A DNA stretch of 64,000 nt from contig OZ020267.1 of NCBI GenBank assembly GCA_963971225.1, forward strand, positions 110,130,163-110,194,162, read 5' to 3'. Position numbers and translations under genes: made by a program. Source of the stretch: Melieria omissa (taxonomy: Eukaryota; Arthropoda; Insecta; Diptera; Ulidiidae). Shown piece after piece: positions 25,233 through 37,734 of this stretch (the first letter of the stretch is position 1; the number at the start of each line of letters is the position of its first letter). The notes below the pieces were generated by a model. That model was not told the DNA's origin. It did not search any database and saw nothing but the letters and a program-made list of their open reading frames with translations.

Positions 25233-28200
25233 GAAGGGAGCGGACATACAAGGTAAAGTCTCTGATTGCGTTCAACCTGGCGAACGCCAGAACGATCCTT
25301 GTCCCTGTCCAATCCAAGCTGATGCACAGCCTCCGCGCGGCCCTTCTGGATAGCTATTTGGCATCCGCTGAATAGTGAACTAATGTGTGCAGCAAGTCCT
25401 ATCCCCAGGACTTAAAATTTGGGTTGTGCGCAGGGTTTGGTGCCCGCCACGGAAAATCAAATACCAATGAAAGCCAAAAAGCAAGCCTCGGAAGGAACCC
25501 ACAATGTTGACGACCACAGCAAACGATTCAAGGACCATGATTTGAGGATATGCACCTGGAATGTCCGAACCCTCTATAGGGAAGGTGCCTCTATAATGTA
25601 AGGCTGACATCACCGCCATCCAGGAAATGCGATGGACAGGACAAGGTTGCTCCAAGCGAGCAGACTGCGATATCTACTACAGCTGCCATGCGGAGAAGCG
25701 CGAATTTGGCTGCGGATTTGTGGTCAGCAAGAGACTTCGCCACCACGTCTCTCGGTTCACTCCGGTGAACGAACGGCTGGCTTCGATCCGCATCAAAGCT
25801 AAATACTTTAGTATCAGCCTAATTTGCGCGCACGCCCCGACGGAAGAGAAGGACGATGCGACCAAGGATGCCTTCTATGCGAAGCTCGAGGACGTCTACG
25901 ACAGGTGCCCGGCCCATGACGTCAAAATTGTCCTCGGGGACTTCAACGCAAAGGTCGGGCGAGAAGGCATCTTTGGCCCCACAGTCGGGCAGTTCAGCCT
26001 CCATGGGACCACTTCGAACAACGGTCTGAGGCTGATCGATTTCGCCGCGGCACGAAACATGGTAGTTAGTAGCACCAGATTCCAGCACCTCGATATCCAC
26101 AAGGCCAACTGGTTATCCCCCGATCAATCCACCCGCAACCAGATTAATCACATTGTGATTGATGGAAGGCATGCTTCTAGCATTCTAGATGTGCGCACGT
26201 TCCGAGGACCCAACATCGACTCGGACCACTACCTTGTTGCAGCCAAGGTACGCATGCGTCTTTGCGCAGCGAAGACCGCACAACCTAGTTTGCGAAGAAA
26301 GCTGGACATCAGTAAGCTGCGATCACAAGGGGTAGCCGAAGCCTACTCCGCTCAACTCTCCAACCAGCTCGGTCGCTCCCCCTCTCCACCTGATGACATC
26401 GGCGGATTATGGGCTCACTTATCCCACTCTATGCGCGCCGCCGCAGAAAATGTCCTTGGTTTTCGACGCCCACCACCAAAAAACCAATGGTACGATGAAG
26501 AGTGTCGCGCAGCCACTGCAGTGAAGAATGCTGCATACAAGAAGACCTTGCAGTCGGCCGCCACGCGAGCCATGACAGAAAAATACCGGGAGGAGAGGAA
26601 GAAAGAGAGGTGCCTTTTTAGACGCAAGAAACGGGAGCAAGAAAGGCGCGAGCAAGAGGAAATCGAGGAGTGCAGGAGCAGGAATGACGCCCGAAAATTC
26701 TTCCAAAAAGTTAAGCGTCTTACGGAAGGATTTAAGCCTGGGGCATCTTCTTGCAGAGACGAAAACGGGGATCTGGTTACGGATGCGCAGGGTGTGCTGA
26801 GGTTGTGGAAGGAGCACTTCACCAAGCTGCTCGCAGGCGACGAAAGGAACAATACCGCCAGTGGTGAAGATGTCCAGATGGCACCAATCGACGACGACGG
26901 TGTGGATGTGCCACCGCCCAGCCATGACGAGGTCCGGGTCGCTATCCAGCGACTCAAGAACAACAAAGCTGCAGGGCCGGATGGGCTACCAGCTGAATTG
27001 TTCAAGGCCGGCGGCGGTGAGCTGATTGGGTGCATGCATCAGCTCATTTGCAAAATATGGCTGGAGGAACGAATGCCCAACGATTGGAACCTCAGTGCCC
27101 TTTGTCCTGTGCTGAAGAAAGGCGACCCAACAATATGCGCCAACTACAGGGGTATCAGCCTACTTCCCATTGCATACAAGGTCCTGACGAGCGTATTATG
27201 TGAAAGACTAAAGCCACTCGCCAAGGCGCTGATTGGACCTTATCAGTGCGGCTTTAGACCTGGTAAGTCCACCATCGACCAGATATTCACTCTACGCCAA
27301 ATCCTGGAGAAGACCCATGAGAACCAAATCGATACACACCATCTCTTCATCGATTACAAGGCAGCATTCGATAGCCCGATAAGGGATCGCCTATATGCCG
27401 CATTGTCTGAACTTGGTATCCCTGCAAAGCTCGTTAGACTTTGCAGAGCGACGTTGAGCAATACGCGCAGCTCCGTCAAAGTTGGAAGTGACCTCTCCGA
27501 CCCCTTTGATACCGTTCGAGGTTTCAGACAGGGCGATCCTTTGTCCTATGACCTCTTCAACTTCACCATGGAGAGTGTTCTGCGCAAGGCCGGTGTACAT
27601 CGTAATGGCACAATTTTCAACAAAAGTGTCCAGCTCCTTGCTTACGCTGATGATATTGATGTCATCGGACGTAACAAGCGAGATGTCACCGCTGTCTTTG
27701 CGGCTATCGAAAGAGAATCTGCCAAAATGGGTCTGGTGGTAAATGAGGGCAAGACGAAGTATATGCTGTCTACACGCAGGGACTCGCAGCGGCTAGGGTC
27801 TCACGTCGAGGCCGACAGGTATGCTTTTGAAGTTGTCAAGGAATTCGTCTACCTTGGCACCGCCATCAACAGCAGCAATGATGTCAGTCTGGAGATAAAG
27901 CGAAGGATAACTCTTGCCAACAGGTGCTACTACGGTCTCGGTAGGCAATTGAGAAGTAGAGACCTCTCTCGACCGACAAAACTTTCACTCTATAGGACGC
28001 TTATCTTGCCCGTGCTCCTCTATGGCGCTGAAGCATGGACAATGACACGAAACGACATAGCGGCCCTTGGAGTGTACGAGAGGAAGGTGCTTCGCAAAAT
28101 CTTCGGACCTGTTCGGGTTGGTGACGACTATCGCATACGAGCCAATAACGAGCTGTATGAGCTGTATAAGGACATGAACGTAGCGCAGCGAATTAACATC

Positions 28201-28465
28201 CAGCGGCTACGCTGGCTCGGTCATGTCTGCCGCATGGACGACGAAGCTCCGGCGAAAAAGGTATTCGATGCGATGGTTGGAGGTCGACGGCGAAGAGGGA
28301 GGCCGTGTCTCCGGTGGAAGGACCAAGTGGAAGAGGCCCTGGTATCTCTTGGTGTGACCAACTGGAGAAGGCGCGCGCGAAGCAGAGGCGCCTGGAGAGA
28401 AGTTTTGCGGCAGGCCGTAATCCGATAACGGGTTGTTATGGCCAGTTAAGTAAGTAAGTAAGTAA
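25233..28465 (+). mobile_element. RTE-type non-LTR retrotransposon, nearly complete, 3.2 kb
   Basis: A perfect 12-bp target-site duplication, GAATATTGAACG, lies at 25221-25232 and 28466-28477. The element has a short 5' leader, one apurinic-type endonuclease plus reverse transcriptase frame, a very short 3' UTR and a (TAAG)n tail at about 28447-28465. A single EN-RT frame with a short 3' UTR and microsatellite tail fits the RTE clade. It landed in the anchor of the surrounding tandem array. The intact duplication and near-complete reading frame indicate a fairly recent insertion. Confidence 0.92.
25467..28428 (+). pseudogene. RTE ORF: endonuclease + reverse transcriptase, broken by one frameshift
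   Basis: The product would nick target DNA and copy element RNA into it by target-primed reverse transcription. From the ATG at 25467 the first frame gives about 44 residues including WNVRTL (endonuclease Asn site) and stops at TAA 25599-25601. The main frame is open from about 25597 to TGA-free end at 28428 and begins with KADITAIQEMRW (catalytic Glu). Later come LGDFNAKVG and SDHYLV (endonuclease Asp/His), then the reverse transcriptase: NNKAAGPDGLPAELFK, YRGISLL, FIDYKAAFDS, FRQGDPLS and the active-site YADDID. The C-terminal part ends with GRRRRGRPCLRWKDQVEEAL. The junction suggests a small deletion of a few codons with frame change; all other catalytic residues are present. Family identity is strong; activity is not expected without repair. 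Confidence 0.92.
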
Positions 28466-29830
28466 GAATATTGAACGAGCTAAGTAAAACTAAAATTATG
28501 GGTTTCCTATTTTATCTGTTTCAGGTTTCTTCTACACTTATGACATTTTTAAGTACTACTCAGGTGTCACCAGTCCTTTCTTCGAGACTTCATCTTCTTG
28601 GTCTCTCTTCGATCGTTCCAGAATATTGAATGAGCTAAGTAGAACTTAATCTATGGGTATCCTACTCTATCTGTTTAAGTTCTCTTCTGGACTTATGACA
28701 TTGTAAAGTTCTACTCAGGTGTCACCTCATCCTCTGGATGTCTCTTTTGATCCTTCCAGAATATTGAATGAGCTAAGTAATACTTAAACTATGGGTTTCC
28801 TAATCTTTCTTTTTCAGTTCTCTTCTATACTTATGGCATTGTGAAGTTGTCCTCAGGTGTCACCAGTGTTTTCTTCGAAACCTCAACTTCTTGATATCTC
28901 TTTTGCAGCCTTCCAGAATTATGAATGAGCTTAGTAATACTAAAACTATGGTTTTCCTAATCTATCTGGTTTAGTTCTCTTCTAGACATATGGCATTGTA
29001 AAGTTTAACTGAAATGTCTCATCTTCTTGGTCTATTCTTCCAGGATATCGAATGGGCTAAGAATAACTAAAACTGTGGGTTTCCTACTCTATCTGTTTTA
29101 GTTCTCTCATAGACTTATGACATTGTAAAGTTCTACTCAGGCCTCTGAAGTGATTCCATCAGATTCTCTTCTTCTTCATCTCCGTTTGAATCCTTCCACG
29201 ATATCGAATGAGCTAAGTAGGACTTAAACTATAAGTTTCGCACTCTATCTGTTTCAGTTCTCATCTAGACTTATGACATTATATAGTTTAACTCAGGTGT
29301 CACCTCATCTTCTTGATCTCTCTTTTGATCCATTCCAGAATATCGAATAAGCTAAGTAATACTGCAACTTAAAGTTTCCTAGTGTATAGGTTTCAGTTTT
29401 TTTCTATACTTATGACATTGTAAAGTTCTCCTCAGGCGTCTGAAGTGATTCCATCAAATTCTCTTCTTCTTGATCTCTGTTTGGATCCTTCCACGATATC
29501 CAATGAGCTAAGTAATACTTAAACTTTAAGTTCCTTATAACATCGTGAAGTTCAACTTAGTGTTACCAGTTCTTCCTTCAAAACCTTTTTTGATCCTTCC
29601 AGAATATCGAATGAGCCAAGTAGAACTTAAACTATAAGCGGACTTAGCGGACTGAGCTTATGGAACTGTCTATCTGTTTCAGTTCTCTTCTAAAGTTTTG
29701 TCAATGTGAAGTTCAACTCAGGTGTTACCAGTGCTTCCTTTAAAACCTCATCTTCTTGAACTCTCTTTTGATCCTTTTACAACATCAAATGAGTGGAGTA
29801 TTACTTAAGCCATAAGTTATACTTCGAAGC

Positions 29831-32800
29831 ATTAAAGCAGTGCAACATTTTTGTTTGAACCATCAACATAAACGAACTAAGCATGGGAATTAATCCAAGG
29901 TCCAATTATAATTTCCATAGCTTCCAATACATCAACTTTGTCAACATTTTAAGCCCAAATTGTCGCTTCTCGAAATCATTGATGACCTTACTCATTAGTT
30001 AGTTCAACATATTGAACATATGGGCCCACAAATACATATGTTCCCAACTTTTTTTCCTCCCTCTTCCACCCCTAAAGCACTTAATCCAACATATTTATGA
30101 GCTTCACCCTCGTTCACCTCAATTGTTTCGGCCAACACATTGGCGTATTCCCATAGGCGCTGCGCGGCGGTGCGCACAGCTCTAATGCTAAAAAATGAAT
30201 TTCGTAAATTACACAACGTGCTCAAAAATCGATCGGGGTGATTAATGGAAGCGTTACCACCTTCCAGCCATGTACAGTCGTGCGTTCCCAGCATGGACGG
30301 CTTAATGGCGCATCGACTTTAACCGAAATGCGTTCAACATGTGTGAGAAATTTCACGCTTTTTCTCAACAACCACGGGAGATTTTTTTCACGCAAATCTA
30401 TGAGAGAGAGAGAGAATCAACAACAAAACAAAAAAAGTTTCTTGCGTAGTGAGCACTCGGTGGGTTGTCCGTCCCCGAGCATAGTTGGGTAGTCATTGTG
30501 GTAGCGCTGACTTAAGCTGACATATCGCTGTTGGTGTCGCTGATGCTTGTTATGATTTGTTGGTATTAGGCGTAATGCGCAGTAGCGATGTCCAATGGGA
30601 ATGAAAATGATTTCAGCGAAATGATGAAAAAACCGAGAAAGGGATTTGGATATCCTTTGAAATAATTTAGAGAAGAAAACTATAAGAATTAATCATTGAA
30701 TTTACGGATTTAAGAGTTATGAAGTTTGCTAGAATATGAATGAAAGAAAAGGACAACTGCTGTAGATTTCAGAACTGAGTGTCAGCAATGTTTACTGAGA
30801 GAAATACATAAATAGGTCGGAACTTAATAAATCCATATATAGTTATATCCTTTCTATTCTTTATCCCCGTTATGGTTGTACCTCACTGTTGTTATTGCGT
30901 CGTATATATATATTTTTTTTAATTCAAAGCAAACCATTCAAACCATTGTTTTTAGCACATTTCGGTGTAAATTTACTCCTGTCATATTAATTCTTTACTC
31001 CACTCAATTTTGTATTGTTGGTTTTTTGTTGTTGTTGGTATTATTTTTGTCGTGGTTTTACGACGCATTGCCCGCACTCGAGCATCGGATTACGCACATG
31101 GGTCGGTTGGCTTCAATTACACCACACCACACTACGCCGCAGCACTTCAGCACTCTAACCACCACCACCACCGCCGTCGTTGGCTCAACGCTAATGCGCT
31201 TCGGTTATTTTTAGGAGTTGCCAGCTTACTTGCCACATCCTGCCCGCTGCACGTGTTACGCGCGCGCTACCATGCAGCGTTTCGTTTTTCTATTTCATTA
31301 CTCATCGCATTGCTTTTGAGTTTTCGCTTTTACAGTTGAATGGTTTTTGAAAATTTTTATTAATGACAACACTTGCGCACAGGATTCATTGGACCTAACC
31401 TTAAAGCAAACACTGGCTTTACGCATCAACCTTTGCTGCCACCCCTTGCCAAATTAATACGAACGCGGTGTTGCAATGGTAATGAAAATAGCTAACAATG
31501 AATGCAATGCAGTGCGCTGCATCGTTAAAGGAGATTTATTAAAAAAAACAACAATAAATGCAACGGATATGCTGTCCCAGGTGTGCAAGGAAATCGTGCG
31601 ATTGGGATCATCTCTTCCGGCTTCTGACAGATACAAAGCGACCCTCGAAGTTTGCTCAAGATTAATCCTAAAGTTGCATTAAACTTGGATGTATTGATTT
31701 GTTGTTATGACGCCATAAGTTGGTAGCAATTTGTGATATAAACATTGAACAAGGATACAATTTTTTGATACTTAAAAATTGTATGAATGAAGTTTCTGAA
31801 GCAGGAACAGATTTTGTTGATTTTGTGCTCAATTCTTACTGACTTTTGATTGATTCAATTTCGGCAGCCTTAAAGGAGACTGCAATTGTGATCTAAGAGA
31901 TCCTTTACATCCTTTTAATTTTAAGAATTATTCGAATTTTTTGTAGAGTGTAATTTGAAGACGCAGTAGCTAACAAGAGCCAACTTCAATTCAAAAAAGT
32001 ATTTGCTCTCATTTTATGTTCCCAACAGCCAACAGCTGCCTTTGTCCGTAAATCTAAATTAAGCAAAATTTAATGAGTTGAAAAAATGCTTTCATATTTT
32101 TTTTGTCATTACTGAGAAAAAATTCCCCAATGAAGCACATTAAGCAGCATTGTAAACAGCAGATAAGACAAATTATACACGCCAAGCCAATAAAACTGGA
32201 TAGAACAACCTGCCTGACATTGGCAGCGCCTTTGCCGTGAGCAGTCGCCCAAATGTGCCGTCAGTCAAAGGACATTCGCAGCGCCAGCATTCGCGTTTCA
32301 GTGTCATAAATCCACAAATTAAAATCACCCGTTCCACTGCATTGCCAAAGACTTCGTCATTTGCCGCTACCAGCCGGTGCCAAATGCAATTCGACAACGA
32401 AGGGCAACCGAATGCGTTCTAGATTGCAAGAAATGGGAGCAGGAAGCGTGGCAGACATTGTGGCGTACACACACACACATGTATTAGTGTGTGTGTGTGT
32501 GCCAACGTCAATTAATATTTTTGAAGCATTAAAATTGGAATTTTATTATGGCACAATTGCAACAAGAACAATCCAAAAACCAAGCAACACAGTTCTCAAC
32601 TGCAACACAAAAGGGCGCTGCATTGCATGCACTGAAGGAGCCACAACTACAACACTCCGAGACCGTAGGAGCGTCGGTGCAATCTATTTAAATGGCATTT
32701 GGCGCAACACTTCGGCTAATTAACGCGCCACCATAAGCAGCGCGCCTCGATTGACTGAGGCAACCGATTGAATGGGGGCCCAGTTGCCGGGTGGCGGGAC

Positions 32801-33149
32801 GCAGCGCGCTGTGTCGTTGTGTAAATCATTTGATGTTGGTCACGGTGTTGGCAATGCAGACTGGCGCGACAGGCCGTAAATGCAATTGTACTTTGTTTTT
32901 GTTGTTGTTGTTGTTGTTATTATTGTTCATTGACATTGAGCGTTGTTCTTGTGTCGATTGGGGTCGATTTCGTGGCGCATTTGTTGATCCTATGCGGAGC
33001 AGAAATTTCATTGGCGTTGAATTTTTTCGGTATTGTGTGTTGGTTGTTAATACTTTTCTTTGTTTTTTTCTTTTGTTGTTGTTCATTATTTTATTGTTTC
33101 ATATTCTGATATTGTTTGCTGTTTGTCTTGCTTAGTTTTTGCTAATGTG
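29831..33149. other. Non-coding, nothing recognised
   Basis: Short CA/TG runs (near 32,468-32,500), a GTT run near 32,896-32,920 and a GA run near 30,405-30,415 are present. A few frames of 60-120 codons exist but have biased composition, no recognisable domain and no consistent splice sites. Confidence 0.5.
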
Positions 33150-35480
33150 GTCTGGTATTAATGGATCTCATCTCGACTAGTTTAATCGCGTCTTGTCTCA
33201 TTTCGTCTGATCTTGTTTGACTCATCTAATGTTTGGTTCATCCCGTGTGGTCTTAACTTGACTGGCCTCTTTTCGTCTATCGTTACAACACCTCGTCCCA
33301 TTTCGTCTGGTCTCGTCTGACTTATCGATTTTTATAATTTTTTTTTGGTTTCATCCCGTCTGGTCTTAATTTGACTAATATCTTCTCGACTGGCTTTATA
33401 ACGTCTTGTCGTAAAATGTCTGATATTAACTTAACCGATCTCCTGTCCTTTAGAGTTAAAACATCTGGTCTCAACTTGCCTGGTGTTACCTTGCCCTATC
33501 TTCTCTCGACTGATCTCAACTCTTCTAGTTGGCCGACTCAACTTGACCGATCTCCCGTCCTCAAGAGTTACAACATTTGGTCTCAACTTGTTTGGTGTTA
33601 ACTTTCCCTATCTTCTCTTGACTGATCTCAACTCTTCTAGTCTCCAGTACATCAGTAGTCCCCTCTAGGCATTTGGTCTCATAAATACTGCCTACATCAG
33701 CCTGGTTTTATCATGTCTGGTCTCTACTCATCTAAGTATCGTCATATTGTCTGTAGCATTGCTTATAGTATCATCTCGTCTGTTGTCATAACACCTAGTT
33801 TCATCTTATCTGATCTGATCTGGTTTCATGCAGTTCCAATTCGTCTGGTCTAATATATTCTCATTCCACCTGAACGTCTCATCAATTCTGATTTCATTCG
33901 TCTGTTCTTGTTTATGGTTTCTACTCTCCTTGTCTAGTATCACCTTGTTCTCATTCTGTCTCGTTTCGTCTGATCTGATCCTTTGTCATATTGGCTTGTT
34001 TTTTCCATCCAATTTCCATTCCCATTGCTAGTTTCATCTTTAAACTCCCATTTAGCTTTATTTAGGCTAGAAGGTTGAGTAATAATATCTGGTCCAACTT
34101 GTCTGGATCAGCTTGCCTTATTTTCTCTTGACTGTTCGCAACTTTTCTAATTCCATCTAGTATCTCAGTTGTCCCCTCTACACACTTGGTCTCATAAATT
34201 CTGCACCCCTGTAGTCTTACTTCACCTCTCATCTCCATTATACTTAGTTTTAATTTAATCTTCAGACTCATCCGATCTGAATTTTATTTTCATTTCTAGT
34301 CTCGCCTTCGGACCGAAGTTAAACCTCACTTATAACATCAACTCTGGCATAATCTATAATCCTAGCTGAAGTCTCATCTTTTTTCTGATATCTATCTGAT
34401 CTCATCTATGGTCTTATCTCTTGACTCGATTAGTTATTTTGATCTAAAAATGACTGCTTATTCTTCTCAGATGGGTATATTTATGTCGTCTCTTGTCTAA
34501 TTTCGAATGCCATCTGTGATCTTATATAATCGTATCTCTAGCTTCACATCTAGTTTCGTTTTCAGATTCATTTGTAATGCCCTTTCAAGACTAAACTCTG
34601 GCTTTATATGAACTCTTGTCTATATTTCTATCTCTATTGCCATCTCTAATTTTATCTCTATTATCGATTATCTCGCTGGTCCGGTGTGGTCTCTATTTAT
34701 ATTTCTACTCCTATCTCTTATCTCATCTCTATTGTCTATTAGCTCTCTGGTCCAGTCTGGTCTCTATTTAAATTTTCATTCCCATTTCTAATCTCATCTT
34801 TATATCTAATCTGTTATATCTAGTTTATTATCACCTCTGGTAGCATCATTCATCTTATCTCTCGTCCTATTTCTAATCCCTTATCCGGTCCCATATATAA
34901 TCTAATCTTTAGTCTCATATCTAAGGCTAAATCCGATCTCATTTATAGTCTTATTACTAATCTCATATATACAGTCAAATCTAATTTTATCTATAGTCTT
35001 ATTTATAACCTCATCTGTAGTTTTAGTTTCATCTGCAGTACCAAATCTAGTCTCCATTCTAGCCTTATATCTAAACTTATCCCTAGTTCCCTTTCTAACC
35101 ACATCTCTGGTCCCACTTTTAACTCTTTTCTTGTACCATATCTTCTTCCTTCTTCATGTTTAAAATCACTTTCATTCCATTAAACTCATTTTTAAACTCA
35201 TCTTTCGTATCATCTTCTTCATGTATAAAATTATTTCCAGTCCCATATCTGGTTTCATCTATATTTTCATCTTAAATTTCATCTCTGGTCTCATCTCTAA
35301 TCACATTTCTAGGCTCAATTTTTGTGTTATCTTCAGACTCATATCGAGTACCATTTCTAGCCTCATTTCTTTCCTCATTTATAGTCCTCTCTCTACTCTC
35401 CTCTCTAGTCCCCTCTCTTGTTTCCTCTGTTATCTAATTTCTAGACCCATCTCTAGTCTCGTCTTGTCTCGTTTAGCTCC
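33150..35480. repeat. 2.3-kb cryptic satellite of TCTCATCTCTAGT-like words
   Basis: Variants of TCTCATCT, TCTAGTCTCAT, TCTGGTCTCA and TCGTCTGGTCT recur for the whole length, making the + strand pyrimidine-rich (C/T) with hardly any homogeneous stretch. A longer near-duplicate of about 130 bp is visible (segments around 33,430-33,540 and 33,545-33,650, sharing TTGCCCTATCTTCTCTCGAC-like sequence). This looks like an old simple repeat that has decayed. A mariner remnant borders it on the right. Confidence 0.75.
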
Positions 35481-35488
35481 TTCTTTTA

Positions 35489-35790
35489 CGTGGGCAGTCC
35501 GATAAGTACTTGGCCCCACCGCCCGATGGTGTCACTATCGTAAGAAAAATTTACTATCGTGCAGTACATCCTCGTAGACGGCTACTCTCAAAATTTCAGC
35601 CATATTGGATTTGTAGTTTTGTTTTGACCGCATGTGGAAACGAACGTGTCCGCGGATTTTAATGGAAAAAGAGCAATATCGGTCGGTGTTTCGCCAAATT
35701 GGTCGCATTAGGCTACGAACAGCTGCCCCATCCACCGTATTCTCCAGATTTGGCCCCGTGTGACTTCTTTTTGTTTCGTAGTGATCTTCA
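35489..35790 (+). mobile_element. Severely deleted mariner remnant
   Basis: It begins after TA (35487-35488) with CGTGGGCAGTCCGATAAGTA, a mariner-like end. An N-terminal transposase start (ATG at 35662, MEKEQYRSVFR) is followed at once, in another frame, by C-terminal core sequence LPHPPYSPDLAPCDFFLF containing the third catalytic Asp region. Everything between, including the first two catalytic Asp residues, is gone, and no right-hand inverted repeat is seen. The end sequence differs from the other two mariners in this window. Confidence 0.8.
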
Positions 35791-37009
35791 TTCTTCACTC
35801 TATTTCTAGTCAGCGTCCATTATTTTTGCATTCCAGCTTCCTTTCACTATTCGACTATTTATCTTTTCTCTCCAAACTTTGTCCAACCACTCATCAGCAC
35901 CCATCGTCGTTCTCGTGTCATCCTCTTCGCTAACCACATTCCCCATTTCGTGGCCCCTTCATTACTTTCGGAGGAAAAACGCATTAAAGAAACGCCATAA
36001 TTTGGCACTTTTTGACACGTTGCAATGCATGTCGCGCGTGTTGCATGTTGCTTGCGTGCGTATGTGTGTTTGTGTGTGTGTGTGTGTGTTGCGCAATTAC
36101 ACGCTGCCGCCAGCCGCATTCATTTCGAGCACAAGGCAGATCAGCGGCGCTCCAGCAGCGCGCCGGCCGCAACAATGCGTCGTACTCATCAACGTTATCG
36201 TCAAAGCGAGCACCAACAGCAACACTAATCTGCAGTGGCAACAACCACAACAACAGCGCCAGCACCAGCACAACGCACGGACAACGGTAGGTGGAAGGGA
36301 AGGTAAATGCAAACAGATGTTGAAAATCAGGAGCGCATTAAATGCGCCGCAACTCATGTGGAAATTTCACATTCTTCTGTGCAGCAGCAGCAATGCACAA
36401 CGTATGTATGCAACTACATACATGTGTATGTATGTGTGTTTGTATGTTATATGTGTATATGTTTACGTGTTGCTTGCCGTGGGGAGATGAGGGGGGCGAC
36501 ATGAAAAATATTCTACATATTTATGTATGTTGTTTATTTTTGTTGTTGCTAGTTATAAAGTGCAATTTGTTAATTACAGCAACCAACGTTGATGTTGTTG
36601 CTGCTGCTGCCAGTGACTGCGTAAGTGCGGTTGCAAATGTCAAAACTTAAGACTTTAAGTTGGTCAAAGCATGAAAATATGACACAATAAAATTTAATTA
36701 CATTGCCGACCACATGGAGCTGCATCATGCATAGAGGGGAAGAGAAGAGGAGCGAAAATTTTATAGTGGGAATAGGCTTTGGGGTAGACAGGTTCGCTTA
36801 AGTCTGGTTGGTATGATTGCAAGCGGTTGGTGCATTGACTCAAACGTTTGGTGCCACGTTGCATGCGTCAGCAATTTAATTGGCTTCAATTCTTAATTGC
36901 AGTATTAAATAGGACAAAGACCAGATTTTGTTGGTCCCCCCTCCATTTAAACTATTTTTTTATAATACTTTTTCAATCTTTCTCAATCTCTGTGATAGAA
37001 TCTAAGTAG
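35791..37009. other. Non-coding; GC-richer island at about 36,000-36,350
   Basis: A (TG)n tract at about 36,063-36,090 is followed by CAG/CAACAA-rich sequence and a donor-like GTAGGT near 36,286. The island resembles untranslated or promoter DNA of an insect neuronal gene, but no frame on either strand has convincing coding character. Confidence 0.35.
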
Positions 37010-37734
37010 GGTTACCTACTTATTTATTTGTGCTCGCTCATGAATTCGCAAAGTTTCCAAGTGTCAGGTGTAGCACAAAACTTTTGAGACACCAGGACAA
37101 GGGATCAGCTGAAAAAATACGACATTTCTTTTTCTTTTTTATTTTTTTAATCTCTCACATTAATAGAATTAAGGTTATTCCTCTCATTTATTTTTGCTGG
37201 CTAAAAAATTCGCAAAATTTTCAGGTGTCAGATGTAGCTCAAAACTTGTTGGACAACAGAACAAGGGATCAGCAGGAAAAATACGACATTTCTTCAGTCT
37301 CTCTCCTTTCTTTAGACTTGTTTACTCTCCCGTAGTAAAAGAGTACGTTCTCATTTATTTCTGCTCGACAAAGAATTGGCAAAGTTTGCAAGTCTCAGGT
37401 GTACCAAAAAATTTATTGGTCAACAGGACAAGGATATAATTTTTTGGTCTCTCTTCTTCTTTCTCGCTGTTTGCTTTCTCTCTCTAATAGAATTTAGGCT
37501 AACTCAGTGTTTGGCAACTATTTTAATAGTCAAAGCACCTTATCGTGTTTAATATTTGTAAAATTACTAAATGTAAGCTCGTTCTATCTCGTTCTCAGTT
37601 CTTGCTGTCGCTATGAAATCCCGCGAAAAATTTCACTTTTTCTTTGAATCATTTGCTATATTTTGTTTTTGTTGTTAAGCTGAAGATGAATAAAAAACGG
37701 CTGCATTAAAAAAAAATTATTATATTTTACTAGC

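Larger units (their letters stand above)
24640..29830. repeat. Degenerate tandem block with CCTTCCAGAATATTGAATGAGC anchor, split by an RTE element
   Basis: CCAGAATAT-type anchors lie at 24916, 25072, 25218, 28618, 28756, 28913, 29040, 29196, 29335, 29491 and about 29600. Steps alternate near 156 and 139 bp, and the step across the LINE returns to 155 bp after subtracting the insert and its target duplication. Companion words are TCTTCTTGATCTCTCTTTTG and GACATTGTAAAGTTC. The units are diverged, so the array predates the insertion. No coding function is seen. Confidence 0.85.

Noticed and set aside
26415..27035. 206- and 168-codon minus-strand frames
   Set aside because: They are antisense to the RTE reverse-transcriptase frame, which carries all family motifs on the plus strand.
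31476..31682. 68-codon plus-strand frame with ordinary composition
   Set aside because: No homology that I recognise, no splice sites, and its length is within chance expectation for 64 kb.
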